Shown here piece after piece: positions 1 to 9,593 of a stretch of 64,000 bases of DNA. The notes beneath the pieces are model-generated. The model ran no database searches, was not told the origin of the DNA, and was given only the letters and a program-made list of their open reading frames with translations. Numbering within the stretch: position 1 is the first letter of the stretch; every line of letters starts with the position of its first letter. Origin of the DNA: Martinezella calliandrae (lineage in GTDB: Bacteria > Pseudomonadota > Alphaproteobacteria > Rhizobiales > Rhizobiaceae); contig NZ_JARFYN010000025.1 in assembly GCF_030272695.1 (NCBI RefSeq), forward strand, positions 27,811-91,810, given 5' to 3'. Made by a program: the position numbers and the translations under genes.

Positions 1-2
1 AT

Positions 3-281
3 ACGGCCAAAATGCCGCTGTCGGGAGACATCAACCTCGATGAACTGGCCGAACGGACAGAGCGTTTCACTGGAGCGGATTTGGAAGACCTGACCCGGAG
101 AGCCGGTCTTATCGCGCTGCGCATATCCCCGGACGCGAGGAGCGTTACGAAGGAGGACTTCATGAAGGCTCTTCAGGAAGTCCGCCCGTCCGTCACTTCG
201 GAAGTCGAACGCGAGTACGAGGAAATGCTCAAGACCCTCCGGCAGGAGGATCCGAAGCCGAAGCGATTTGGATTCGTTTAG
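3..281 (+). CDS. C-terminal end of a CDC48/p97-type AAA ATPase (partial)
   Basis: The frame enters from the left edge, so only about the last 92 residues are visible. They contain MPLSGDINLDELAERT followed by FTGADLEDLTRRAG and a helical tail. This is the lid subdomain that closes the second AAA module of CDC48/p97/VAT-type unfoldases, in which a short MPL segment precedes the DVDL and GADL helices. The Walker motifs lie outside the window. Family members form hexameric cytoplasmic ATPases that unfold or remodel proteins; this role is inferred from the family only. The frame runs to a TAG stop without interruption, so this end of the gene looks intact. Confidence 0.8.
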   Translation, partial: TAKMPLSGDINLDELAERTERFTGADLEDLTRRAGLIALRISPDARSVTKEDFMKALQEVRPSVTSEVEREYEEMLKTLRQEDPKPKRFGFV

Positions 282-392
282 TCGGCTGCCTGCACTACAA
301 GAGGATCTCACGTCTGTAGATCAACGGTCTCCGCAGCGTTGAAACGGTCGTGGGTAAACGGAACGCCATGTGCTGACGATTTGAGGCACTCG

Positions 393-1216
393 ATGAACGA
401 AATCATGACGTCATTTTCCGCTCTGACTCCTGCTCGAGCCCTTGTTGCCGACGACCCCGTCGAGATCGTGAAGTTCGCTGTGGATGCTTTCGGAAGGGGG
501 AGTGCGGCGATCGCTACGCTTACCGAAATCCGGGGCGGTGCAGCGAGAGCCCTCGAGTCGCAAATCGTCATGGCCGAGGACGGCGTATTCTGTGGCTATG
601 TTTCAGGCGGCTGCGTCGAGGCAGCTGTGGCCGCCGAGGCCCTGTCAGCGATGTCCCATGATCGCGACAGGAGGTCTCCTTCGGAGCGGGATCTCAATGC
701 ATGGACATTGTCCTGCCCTGCGGCGTCGGCACCTCACGGTGTCAATACATGTTCTGAGGAACGTAGACTGTCTCGTCGAAGTGTTAGATCTTTTTGCGGC
801 GGCGCAAAGCGGCTGGCCTTTTGTATTCTCCCGCGCTACAACGGATTCAAAAGTCGGAGCCGCCCTCTCGAGCGCAATGGTCAGGCGAGCGGTTTCACAC
901 TGTCTATCGGCCCGAAACGCGCCTAATAGTCTCCGGAGAGGATGTGGAGGCCCGTGCGGTTGGTCGAGCTGCGAAGATATTCGGTTATGATTTCGGATTG
1001 GTGTCCGGCAGGGCATGCGTCTCCCATATTACCGGCAATATCGACGAATACACCGCGATTGCTCTCTTCAACATGACCTCGACCCAGGAACTGTCGGTAC
1101 TCGACGCGGTCTTGATCGGAATAGGAATATTCGGCCCTACGCGGGACTCCAAGTATCTGTCGCTATCGGTAATGGCCGACATCGCGGCATCGCGTCTAGC
1201 TAGCTTTGCGCTATAG
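393..1216 (+). pseudogene. XdhC/CoxI-family pseudogene, multiple frameshifts
   Basis: Three frames in succession carry pieces of one XdhC-like protein. The first frame, from ATG 393, has the N-terminal XdhC domain with GSAAIATLTEIRGGA and the hallmark YVSGGCVEAAVAAEAL. A second frame holds MDIVLPCGVG near 701 (normally a DVGLPCGG-type motif). A third has LVEVLDLFAAAQSGWP around 770-815, and the second frame returns near 905 with a Rossmann-like stretch ending in GIFGPTRDSKYLSLSV. Intact XdhC proteins help insert sulphurated molybdenum cofactor into xanthine dehydrogenase-type enzymes. No such enzyme gene is nearby. With at least three frame changes it cannot make a normal product. The 289 bases after it, up to 1505, show no gene. 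Confidence 0.7.
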
Positions 1217-1505
1217 CGCTTCAGAAGAGTGCGATCTCTAGCAGATCCGTAAGATCGAAGGTCTGCACCGAGCTATTTGCGTAAATCCTGACTTTATGAA
1301 ACGAGCCTTCCCGTCTCCAAGTCAATAACGCGGTAGCTGCCGTCAACAAGGAGGCTGAAAGAAGCGCTAATTGCGCTATGCAGTGCGCGGCTGCAGTAAC
1401 CTCTAAATCAAATCGCCGACCATTTGCTGCGAGTTCTTCACTTTTTTGGAGCTAACCACCTATAGTCGCTAAATCCGCCGACACTGGTATCGCGTCAACG
1501 TCCTT

Positions 1506-4340
1506 CTATGCCGCAGCAAGCTCGCTCAGCAGCGTGGCAGCAGCTTTTAGATCTGTCGACTCGAAACCCTCTTCAAAGCGTTCGTAGACCGCCGAGAGTT
1601 CGTCGATGGCTTGTCTCAATTCTCCGCCATTTTTCAAGTGTCTTGCTAAACTCGTTGCCGCTCGCAACTGCCATGCAAGCGCCCCCTGCTGCTTTGCCGC
1701 GTCGATGGAGCGACGCAAATCCTGCATACCTTCGGAAGATTTGACTAGCAGTTTCCGGATTGCGCTCCGGCGCAGAATTTCTGGCCCGGCCCACCCTGTT
1801 TCATCGAAAAACGATCGACCCTCAGTATCGATCCCATCGAGCTGACCTGTAATAGTAGCGAGCGTGTGTAGCTGAAGTATTCCGTCGGTGGGAATCGGAG
1901 CGAGCTCCCCGGCATCTGGCGCTTCGATGCGAGCGAGGACACGCCGATACATTGTTGCCCATGAATTCCAATGCGTAAGCGTGTAGCGCGATGTCGCGGC
2001 GAACAACCTATCGATATATTCGCCCACGCGGTCGTGATATCCGCACCAAAGCAAGATAACGCAAGCAGACTGGGAGAGTGCCTGACATAGCGCCGGCGGC
2101 CCATCTTCCGGTGCAATCGCCACGGCCTCTTTCATGACCGCAACCGCCTGCTCCGACATCCCCTGCAGCCATAGGGTTCGAGAAAGAATAATACGCATCG
2201 ATACACGCTTATCGACATGTATCACGCCCGCTGCCAGCGGAATGTTCACGACTGGACTGGCCAGCACGGTCTTCGTCAGCGTTGCCGATCGCTCAAGCAG
2301 TCCATTGAAATGGGTAGTTTGAGCCAATACCCGTTGCGCCGCCAAGATCGCCAGACCGTCTCCACTGTCAGTACTCAGTTTTCCTGCAGCTTCTGCGTTT
2401 TGAAGCGCCTCCCTGTAGTTTCCCATCCCCATCAGACAACCTGCAAGCAACATCCTCGGCGCGATTCGATATACGGGATGGCCAATTGCATCTGCAATCC
2501 GCACGGCCGTGGCTGCCCCGGTAACCGTATCCTGGTTCGGTCCGACCTGGTTGGTGTTCAAAAAGCTTTCAAACATATGAAGCTTGACTTGAGCATCGAG
2601 ATCCGGGTGCGGGAGTGTTTGGGAATAGGCTATTGCGACCCGCGTTCGCTCGCGACATTCGTCGACAAGCCCCATATGCAGGCCAAGGGGCATGACCAGC
2701 GCGCTCAGCCGCACGCCGGCCCGAATGTCACCCTCGGGTGAAAAAGCCCACTCCAGAGCTTGACGAATGTCCCCGAGCATCGGCGAGTATCGCTCTACCC
2801 AGATAACACGCTTGGTACAAGTCCAATCCGTCTCGGCGCGCCGCATCGTCTCGATCGCCCACTCGACATGGAGACGTCGCATTCGAGGGGTTTCACCTGA
2901 AGCTTCCAGCTTCTCGAGAGCATAAACTCGGCTACTCTCAAGCAGCCGGTATGTCGTCACACCCGCCCGCACCGTCGGGTGTAGCAAAGATTTCCTTACG
3001 AGCCCGGCGAACGCGGTGGAAATTGAAGAGGATGAGAGATATTCATCGCCGCCGACCGTGGCCGCGGCTTCCAGTTGAAATGGTCCGGCGAACATGCTGA
3101 GGCGTCTAAAGACGATACGCTCCGCGGGGGTCAGGTTGTCGTGCGACCAGTCCAGCATCTTTCGGATCGTTTGATGGCGATCGACTGACGTTCGACGCCC
3201 AGGCACATCCAGGCAACTATCGAGCTGTTCGGACAGTTCCACGACACCGAGAACACCCATGCGCGTGGCGGCGATCTCAATTGCGAGCGGGATGCCATCG
3301 AGCTTTCGGCAAATATTCACAACGAATGGTACGTCGCTGTCGTCCAGTGACAGGCGGTGATCGCTGGACATTGCTCTTTCGACGAACAATTGAATAGAGG
3401 GATAAAGCTTCGCATCGTCGAGGCTGAGGTTCTCATCATTCGGAATATCAAGAGGTGCCAGTCGAAAGATTTGCTCCCCCTCGGCGCATAAAGTCTCCCT
3501 ACTTGTCGCTAAAATGCGGAGATTGGGCGCTTCCTTCAGAAGAATTTCGACGAGCGGTGCGGCCGTGCTGATCACATGTTCGCAGTTGTCCAACACCACA
3601 ACCGAACTACGATCTCTTAGGAAAGAGACAAGGCTTCGCACGGGATCATCGGCCTTCACGGACATCTCGAAGGCCGCGGCGACAGCAAACGGGACGAGAA
3701 AGCCGTGAGATACGGATGCAAGATCGACAAATACGATGCGCTGTTCCAACTTCGACCCGAGACGGCTTGCGACTTCGAGGGCAAGCGCGGTTTTTCCGAT
3801 GCCGCCTGGACCAACTATATTTGTAAGCCTGTAGTTCTCGACGAGCTGCGCGACCTCATCAATTTCGGTCTGGCGACCGAACAACCTGCCAAGGGGCGCA
3901 GGAAGACGGCCATGTCGAATTTCTTCATCGGAATGTGAGTTTGGCTGGGCTTCTCTTGGGACAGGGATGCTCGCCTGAACCGACAGCTGATAACCGCCCG
4001 CCCCGATCCTCCGCAGGTAGCACTCGTGAGGACCTGCCGACAGCAAATGCTCGAGCATACGGATATGGGCATCGAAATCGATCTTGGTCGAAGGCTCCGA
4101 AGGCCATGCGATCTCGCGAAGATCAGCTTCAGTCATCGTCTGATTAGGTCGCTCGACGAAAGCCAGCAACAGCGCGGCTGCGTCTTCGCTGATCCGCCTC
4201 TGAACGTCTCCCTGTATCACCAGTCTGCTTTCAGGCAGAAACTTCATGGACCCGATGGGCAGGAATCTTTCCCGGGCGGCGGTAGAGATTGAGCTCTCTC
4301 CGCCAATTTCGTACGACTTTTCGCCCAGCCTGATATCCAC
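1506..4340 (-). CDS. Winged-helix transcriptional regulator with STAND/NB-ARC-like ATPase and TPR-like repeats (COG3903 type)
   Basis: A 944-residue regulator. Residues ~30-120 resemble an OmpR-type winged helix (weakly conserved, ending in the RRIGAGGYQL wing). Residues ~150-430 form a P-loop STAND ATPase with Walker A GPGGIGKT at 177-184, Walker B VVVLDNCEH at ~247-255, an ATSRE sensor and the GIPLAIEIAATRM lid motif. The remaining ~500 residues are helical and TPR-like. Family members are thought to be ligand-triggered switches in which ATP binding drives oligomerisation; the ligand here is unknown. The start is a GTG at 4340, but the frame stays open to about 4385 (in-frame LPDGKWF just upstream), so the true N terminus may be slightly longer. 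A paralogue lies at 12265-15138. A direct-repeat element sits 103-120 bases upstream, in the region shared with the decayed gene on the other strand. Confidence 0.8.
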   Translation of the reverse strand: MDIRLGEKSYEIGGESSISTAARERFLPIGSMKFLPESRLVIQGDVQRRISEDAAALLLAFVERPNQTMTEADLREIAWPSEPSTKIDFDAHIRMLEHLLSAGPHECYLRRIGAGGYQLSVQASIPVPREAQPNSHSDEEIRHGRLPAPLGRLFGRQTEIDEVAQLVENYRLTNIVGPGGIGKTALALEVASRLGSKLEQRIVFVDLASVSHGFLVPFAVAAAFEMSVKADDPVRSLVSFLRDRSSVVVLDNCEHVISTAAPLVEILLKEAPNLRILATSRETLCAEGEQIFRLAPLDIPNDENLSLDDAKLYPSIQLFVERAMSSDHRLSLDDSDVPFVVNICRKLDGIPLAIEIAATRMGVLGVVELSEQLDSCLDVPGRRTSVDRHQTIRKMLDWSHDNLTPAERIVFRRLSMFAGPFQLEAAATVGGDEYLSSSSISTAFAGLVRKSLLHPTVRAGVTTYRLLESSRVYALEKLEASGETPRMRRLHVEWAIETMRRAETDWTCTKRVIWVERYSPMLGDIRQALEWAFSPEGDIRAGVRLSALVMPLGLHMGLVDECRERTRVAIAYSQTLPHPDLDAQVKLHMFESFLNTNQVGPNQDTVTGAATAVRIADAIGHPVYRIAPRMLLAGCLMGMGNYREALQNAEAAGKLSTDSGDGLAILAAQRVLAQTTHFNGLLERSATLTKTVLASPVVNIPLAAGVIHVDKRVSMRIILSRTLWLQGMSEQAVAVMKEAVAIAPEDGPPALCQALSQSACVILLWCGYHDRVGEYIDRLFAATSRYTLTHWNSWATMYRRVLARIEAPDAGELAPIPTDGILQLHTLATITGQLDGIDTEGRSFFDETGWAGPEILRRSAIRKLLVKSSEGMQDLRRSIDAAKQQGALAWQLRAATSLARHLKNGGELRQAIDELSAVYERFEEGFESTDLKAAATLLSELAAA

Positions 4341-4442
4341 GAACCATTTTCCATCGGGCAGCTGTCGAGCTGCGAAAGCGCTACATTAGTGCGATTATCA
4401 TAAGCGTGTTACGAATTGACCAGCAACGTTGCGGGTGAATTT

Positions 4443-4460
4443 TTTTACCTGATTTAACCT
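4443..4460 (+). promoter_or_regulatory. Direct-repeat operator candidate, copy 1
   Basis: Two TTWACC half-sites with exactly 10-bp spacing read TTTTACCTGATTTAACCT. The same 18-bp element recurs at 15410-15427 with 15 of 18 bases identical. OmpR/PhoB-type winged helices bind direct repeats with 10-11 bp spacing, and a gene with such a domain lies beside each copy. This copy is about 30 bp upstream of a promoter-like sequence on the plus strand, the usual position for an activator. Binding is inferred. Confidence 0.5.
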
Positions 4461-4489
4461 CAAACAATGGTTGTGCTTCGTGGAATAAG

Positions 4490-4518
4490 TTGGCACAAGT
4501 TTCAAGGTTCTATATGCT
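4490..4518 (+). promoter_or_regulatory. Sigma-70-like promoter upstream of the decayed SRPBCC gene
   Basis: TTGGCA at 4490-4495 and TATGCT at 4513-4518 are separated by 17 bp, a good housekeeping-type promoter reading rightward. The direct-repeat element at 4443-4460 lies just upstream. The only recognisable downstream gene is the frameshifted SRPBCC fragment, so the promoter probably belonged to that gene. Assignment is by sequence only. Confidence 0.4.
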
Positions 4519-4779
4519 GCGCCCGTGAACCTTCAACGACCGTAAACGAAGCGGCTATTCGAAGCACCTGAAGTCTTCTATTTCCTGGCAATCGTGGGGA
4601 ATAGGGCGACAACCGCTCGCCGTCCACGTTGGAGCGCGATCGGCGCAGGCGCGTTTCGCGCAATTGGCGTTAAACCGGGCTCGGTACGAGCGTTTACGTC
4701 GACGGATATTCGGTACAGGACGTCAGATCAGGCGAAGCCGCACGGCTGTAGCAACGGCCTGGGTACGGCTGACGGCTCC

Positions 4780-5084
4780 GAGCTTCTGGATGGTCGAGTC
4801 AGGCATTTTGTCGATCCCGACGGAGCGGAGATCGTGGAAAGACTTATAGCATTCGATGAGCTTCAACGGAGCTATACCTATACGATACTTAGCTCCCATT
4901 CCCAGTCAGGAACTATAGGTCAAAACTCGAAGTAAAAGATCGCAACGAGGATATGTCCTCGCGTATTGAATGGGAGGGAGAGTTTACTCGCACGACCGGG
5001 AGCGACGACGAGGTGTCCGAACTATTCAATAAGATTTACAATGGAGGCCTCAGTGCTTTGGCGGCCAAGTTGTCGTCCAAGTGA
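4780..5084 (+). pseudogene. SRPBCC (polyketide cyclase/START-like) pseudogene, frameshifted
   Basis: One frame carries GRVRHFVDPDGAEIVERL and RSYTYTILSS. At about 4896 the homology moves to another frame that continues PFPVRNYRSKLEVKDR, then SRIEWEGEFTRT, then IYNGGLSALAAKL to a TGA at 5082-5084. Joined, these give the C-terminal two thirds of an SRPBCC fold protein, where the DG..I.ERL, YTY.I and SR.EW...F motifs occur in that order. The N-terminal strand and helix cannot be identified in any frame upstream, so the gene is both truncated and frameshifted. Family members bind hydrophobic ligands; no specific function can be assigned. Confidence 0.65.
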
Positions 5085-5391
5085 ATTCGGCGGTAACACA
5101 CCCGGGTTTCCGTGCGGAACCGCTTCCGGGCTACCTCGGTCTTCGGTACGAGGACGACCCTCGGCCCTTATTCGGACGCGATCGTTTGCATTCATGGGAG
5201 AGGTTATATTTTCGCTGGCGAAGTGGCCGTTCAATAGTATGCGCTTAAGTGTAGGAGCGATTATAATTTATTTCGCGCGATGAGTGAACCATTGGGCTAA
5301 GATTTCAGCCGCGGAATGAAGTACTGGGGCCGGAAGGCGGGCAGCAAGTCTCGGAATTCGTGTTGCGTGTCGAAAGCTTTTGTAGCCTATA
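5085..5391. other. Intergenic stretch without a recognised gene
   Basis: A 55-codon open frame from GTG 5081 to 5248 reads plausibly like protein (HPGFRAEPLPGYLGL, then EDDPRPLFGRDRLHSWE) but belongs to no family I recognise and overlaps the end of the SRPBCC remnant. It may be another gene fragment. The last ~100 bases are AT-rich and probably hold the promoter of the sensor kinase gene. No other feature is supported. Confidence 0.3.
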
Positions 5392-8300
5392 ATGCGCCGT
5401 CATAGATTGGCGGGCACGACCATGGCGAACTCTCTAAGTTGGTCGAAAGCGTTTCTGAATTCTGTCAGGACTTACAAAGCCATCGTCCGATTGGCGGTCC
5501 TGCTTTTGATTGCTGCGCCACTCGCTCTATCATCGCGAAGTCTGGCTTTCAGCGAGCCGTCCTCGATTCCGGTCGCTACGACTCTCCCGGAGGTCGTATC
5601 GATACCAATCTCCGTCGCCAACGATATTAGGTTTCGACGTCTGAACGTAGCTCAAGGGCTATCCCAAACCCGCGTGTCCCTGATCATACAGGACGATGAC
5701 GGCTACATCTGGTTCGGAACTCAGTACGGCGTAAACAGATTTGACGGTCATTCCTATCGTGTGTTCAAAAACGAGCCCAATGAACCGAACAGCCTCAGTG
5801 GATCTTACATTTTTGCGCTCTTCAAAGGGAAAGATGGGACCGTTTGGGTGGGCAGTGACCAAGGACTCGATGCCTTCGACAAGACTACTGAGACTTTCAA
5901 ACACTTCGTCGTCGACAAGTCGAACCCGGTCGTCAACCACATCAGCGAGGATCCTGAAGGCAACCTCTGGCTTTCCACTGCTGACGGCCTCTACAGGCTA
6001 GATCCAAAGACAAGCGCAACTGTACGATTTCAAAACCATCCAGGCGATCCTGGAAGCTTGGCTAGCTCTGATGTGAAATCCACCGGCTTTGACCGCCAGG
6101 GAATATTTTGGGTGGTAAATAGTAAAGGCTTAGACGCGTTTGATCGGCGTTCCGGCAAAGTGACAGCACGAATCCCGCTCGAAGAGTCTGTGCGCGAATT
6201 CTATTTTCACGAGGACCGGTTTGGCGTCTTTTGGATCATTCACGGGTCAGGAAATGGGCTTGCTACTTTTGACCGAGCGAAAAACGAAGTTACCCAATAT
6301 TCGTTCTACCCCGATAAGTTGACGCAATCGAATCTCACGGGCGTTTATTCGATATTAGAAACCCATGACGGCACGATCTGGTTAGCGACAATGGGTGCCG
6401 GTCTCCTGAAGTTCGATCGGCAACAAAAGCGGTTCGTGGCTTATCAGACAATTGCAACCGAACCGGAAAGCATCGGTGAGAACCGGGTTATCGCGCTTTT
6501 TGAAGACGCCGAAGGCAATGTCTGGACGGGGCTTCATGCCACACCACCGAACTTCTTTCCTGTCAGCCCGCTGCCATTCGAGAGCTTCAGGCCTCTGACA
6601 CCGTTTTCGAATGCGTTTGGTGAAACCCTGGTAAATGCCATCTTCTACGACTCGCGAGGAAGGATATGGATCGGCGGCGGCGGGGCACTGACGGTGATCG
6701 ATAGAAAAACACACGAGCGGAAGGTCATCGACCCTCTTCAGAATGGAAGCCCGGTGGAAGTGTTGTCGATTCTAGAGGCACACGACGGAACGTTCTGGGT
6801 AGGTACTCTCGGCACCGGTCTTCTTCAACTTGACACGGACGGAAGGTTGTTGCGAACCTTTCGGCACGATCCTTCAGATAGTTCAAGCATTAGCAGTGAC
6901 ATAGTTGGCGTGTTGGTTTTTGATCCCGCGGGTAAATTGTGGGCAACTACTTGGAACGGCATCGTCAGCTATGATCAGAGCACCGGGCAATTCAAGACGT
7001 ATAAATACGATCCGTCTGCAGATGCCGAGGTTTATCACGCTCTGACGCGGCAGCATGACGGATTGTTCTGGCTAGGAAGCTCGGACGGTCTTTACAGTTT
7101 CGATTCCACTTCGGGAAAATTCGCGCGCTATAGCCACTCCCCGACAGATCCTTCCTCACTGAGCAACAATTCCGCAAACAATATCTATGTCGACAAACAA
7201 GGCATCGTGTGGATCGCGACCCAGGATGGGCTAAACCGTTTTGATCCGTCATCACGCCAATTCAAACGATACTATGAATCCGACGGATTACCCGGTGGTG
7301 TCGTCAGTTGCATATTGGAGGACGCCGACAATCATCTTTGGATGAGTACAAATCAGGGCATTGCGCGCTTCGACAAGAAAAACTCACAGTTCGAAAACTT
7401 TACCACCGCGGATGGCTTGCCCGGGAATGATCTCACTGGTTGGGACACCTGCTACACGAACGCTGACGGCGAGATGTTCTTCGGAGGCTTTTCGGGTGCG
7501 GCGGCCGTGAAGCCTCAAAACTTCAAGAAAGACACCTACGTTCCCCCACTCGTATTTACTGAGCTTCGACTTAGGGAACACGTAATCCAGCCCGGCACTG
7601 CCCCACTGACTTCGGGCGCCATCGGGCATGTGAAGAGGCTTAATTTGTCGCCCACGCAAAACGATTTCTCGATTTCGTTTTCCGCGCTAAGCTACCGGAA
7701 TCCGGAGACACATCGATATCGCTATAGACTTGTTGGGCTCGATGATCGTTGGCAAGATGTTCGTAGTGGCGACCACAGTATAAACTTTTTCTCTATGCCC
7801 CATGGGTCTTTCCGACTGGAACTTCAGGCCTCCACCGGCCGCGGCCCCTGGCTGGAGCCACCGGCCGTCTTGGACATCGATATCGCCCCTGCCTGGTGGG
7901 AAACTATGTGGTTTCGCGGACTTTGCACGGCCGTTTTGGTAATCATATTGGCGGGACTGTACCGGTACCGACTTCGACAGATGGCTCGTACCTTCGATAT
8001 TCGTCTTGCTGAGCGAGTTGGCGAAAGAAATCGCATTGCGCGTGAGTTGCATGACTCGCTCTTGCAGGGGGTCCACGGCCTAATGTTCAGTTTGCAGGCC
8101 GTCAGAAATCTGCTGCCAGAGCAACCGGACAAAGCCCTAGCTCTCTTCGACATCGCGCTTGAAAAAGGTGACCAGGCTATATTGGAGGGACGAAACGCCG
8201 TCCATGATCTGCGAGATAGCTATCTCACTGAGATGGACCTCTCGGAAGCGATAGCTCAACTTACTAACGAGCTTGAGAAGCTTGGTCCACAGCCGCCACC

Positions 8301-8652
8301 GACTATTGAAGTTGCTGTAGAGGGTGAGACCAGACACATCGTACCGGCTGTGCGCGACGAAGTATATCGCGTCGCGCGAGAGGCACTTAGAAACGCAATA
8401 GTCCATTCTGGCGCTACTCGCATTGAATGCGAGTTCGTCTATGGAAGACATATGTTCAGCTTGCGAGTTGGCGATAACGGCAAAGGTCTGGACGAGCGTA
8501 TTGTGGACGCCGGGGTGAGAAAAGGCCATTGGGGCCTCCCCGGGATGCGAGAACGTGCCGAAAGCATTGGCGGGACAATGGAGGTGTTAAGCCGAAGTGG
8601 TCGTGGCACGGAGATCGTTGTTAATATTCCTGCTAAAACGGCCTATGCGTAA
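5392..8652 (+). CDS. Membrane sensor histidine kinase with periplasmic propeller (Reg_prop/Y_Y_Y/HisKA_3)
   Basis: A 1086-residue sensor. An N-terminal membrane segment (about residues 28-50, VRLAVLLLIAAPLAL) is followed by many propeller repeats with the recurring pattern DG.IW.GT..GL.RFD (about 80-640), a Y_Y_Y-like beta domain near 730-800, and a second membrane helix around 840-860. The cytoplasmic part has the NarX/DesK-type H box ERNRIARELHDSLLQG (His ~887), an N box in REALRNAIVHS and the G box DNGKG. The large periplasmic part probably binds a sugar or other solute, as in Bacteroidetes hybrid sensors, but here there is no fused receiver or AraC domain. Instead a NarL-type regulator follows 30 bp downstream. 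No strong ribosome site marks the start; ATG 5422 is an alternative. Confidence 0.88.
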   Translation: MRRHRLAGTTMANSLSWSKAFLNSVRTYKAIVRLAVLLLIAAPLALSSRSLAFSEPSSIPVATTLPEVVSIPISVANDIRFRRLNVAQGLSQTRVSLIIQDDDGYIWFGTQYGVNRFDGHSYRVFKNEPNEPNSLSGSYIFALFKGKDGTVWVGSDQGLDAFDKTTETFKHFVVDKSNPVVNHISEDPEGNLWLSTADGLYRLDPKTSATVRFQNHPGDPGSLASSDVKSTGFDRQGIFWVVNSKGLDAFDRRSGKVTARIPLEESVREFYFHEDRFGVFWIIHGSGNGLATFDRAKNEVTQYSFYPDKLTQSNLTGVYSILETHDGTIWLATMGAGLLKFDRQQKRFVAYQTIATEPESIGENRVIALFEDAEGNVWTGLHATPPNFFPVSPLPFESFRPLTPFSNAFGETLVNAIFYDSRGRIWIGGGGALTVIDRKTHERKVIDPLQNGSPVEVLSILEAHDGTFWVGTLGTGLLQLDTDGRLLRTFRHDPSDSSSISSDIVGVLVFDPAGKLWATTWNGIVSYDQSTGQFKTYKYDPSADAEVYHALTRQHDGLFWLGSSDGLYSFDSTSGKFARYSHSPTDPSSLSNNSANNIYVDKQGIVWIATQDGLNRFDPSSRQFKRYYESDGLPGGVVSCILEDADNHLWMSTNQGIARFDKKNSQFENFTTADGLPGNDLTGWDTCYTNADGEMFFGGFSGAAAVKPQNFKKDTYVPPLVFTELRLREHVIQPGTAPLTSGAIGHVKRLNLSPTQNDFSISFSALSYRNPETHRYRYRLVGLDDRWQDVRSGDHSINFFSMPHGSFRLELQASTGRGPWLEPPAVLDIDIAPAWWETMWFRGLCTAVLVIILAGLYRYRLRQMARTFDIRLAERVGERNRIARELHDSLLQGVHGLMFSLQAVRNLLPEQPDKALALFDIALEKGDQAILEGRNAVHDLRDSYLTEMDLSEAIAQLTNELEKLGPQPPPTIEVAVEGETRHIVPAVRDEVYRVAREALRNAIVHSGATRIECEFVYGRHMFSLRVGDNGKGLDERIVDAGVRKGHWGLPGMRERAESIGGTMEVLSRSGRGTEIVVNIPAKTAYA

Positions 8653-8682
8653 ATCAAGCTTAGCAAATGAAAAGGGAAAGCA

Positions 8683-9315
8683 GTGACCCCACACTCTCAA
8701 CCTATTCGTATACTTTGCGTCGATGATCACCCGCTCGTACGTGAAGGGATTGCCGCGTTAGTATCAAGCCAACTCGACATGGCTATCATCGCCGAAGCTT
8801 CCGACGGATACGACGCCGTAGAAAAGACCAAAGCCCTTCGTCCCGACGTCATTCTGATGGACCTTCAAATGCCCGGCATGGGCGGAATTGAAGCTATCAA
8901 CGAAATCCGGAGGCATCTCCCCAACGGTCGTGTCATCGTTCTGACAACGTATGCCGGTGATGATCTCGTGAAGAGGGCATTATTGGCCGGTGCCCAAGCC
9001 TACTTGCTCAAGAGTGCCGTTCGAAAAGACCTACTCGATATCATCCGGGCTGTTCACAGAGGACAGAAGTATATTCACCCTGAAGCTGCGACCGGGCTAG
9101 CAACCCATCTCGGCGACGATTCCCTTAGCGTTCGTGAAATATCGGTTCTCAAGCTAATCGCCGACGGTAATTCAAACAAGATCATTGCAGTAGAGCTTTC
9201 GATTACCGAGGAAACCGTCAAGGGCCACGTGAAAAACATCCTTGGCAAACTACGTGCGACTGACCGCACACAAGCGGTCACTATCGGCTTAAAAAGGGGA
9301 ATTATCGAGCTCTGA
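8683..9315 (+). CDS. NarL/FixJ-type response regulator, partner of the upstream kinase
   Basis: A 210-residue two-domain regulator. The receiver domain has the acidic pair DD at 14-15, phosphoacceptor Asp60 in VILMDLQMPGMGG, the conserved Thr in VLTTYAG and Lys110 in YLLKS. The C-terminal LuxR/GerE helix-turn-helix spans about 148-205 (LSVREISVLKLIADG, TVKGHVKNILGKL). The start is a GTG at 8683, preceded by an AAAGGGAAAG ribosome site. It lies 30 bp after the kinase gene in the same direction, so the two almost certainly form one two-component system. Its target genes are not evident; the next gene downstream is a transposase. Confidence 0.93.
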   Translation: MTPHSQPIRILCVDDHPLVREGIAALVSSQLDMAIIAEASDGYDAVEKTKALRPDVILMDLQMPGMGGIEAINEIRRHLPNGRVIVLTTYAGDDLVKRALLAGAQAYLLKSAVRKDLLDIIRAVHRGQKYIHPEAATGLATHLGDDSLSVREISVLKLIADGNSNKIIAVELSITEETVKGHVKNILGKLRATDRTQAVTIGLKRGIIEL

Positions 9316-9489
9316 AATCCCACCGAGATTTTTGGCCTTGATGCGGCGAGCCTTAAGTGAGCGTTAAGGTTTGTGAAAGCTCGTGAATCAAGGTTCGGGT
9401 GAAACGACCCTCGTCTTGCCTGATGTGTAGGCACTTAGACGTCGCCAGCCGCAATGCGGTTACCAGAAGCAGATAACCGTCCGCCTAGA

Positions 9490-9501
9490 CCGTATGTTCG
9501 T
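9490..9501 (+). repeat. Left subterminal inverted repeat of the IS1111-like element
   Basis: CCGTATGTTCGT pairs with the reverse complement of 10866-10877 at 11 of 12 positions. Similar GGGG/CCCC runs follow inward on both sides. Confidence 0.6.
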
Positions 9502-9593
9502 GGGGTGAAGGTGGCCCGCCCCCGCGATGAGTTAAAATCGGGGGTTGCTCTGGATTGGCCGGAGCCTTGCCCCAAACTTAGCGAGGGCGAACC

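Noticed and set aside
1300..1366. Short minus-strand segment reading SLLVDGSYRVIDLETGRLV before a stop
   Set aside because: Protein-like but only about 20 codons, with no start or continuing homology; too little to call a remnant.
9519..9544. CCCCCG/CGGGGG hairpin treated as a terminator of the response regulator gene
   Set aside because: No T-run follows, and it lies inside the insertion element just before the transposase, so it is part of the element's leader.
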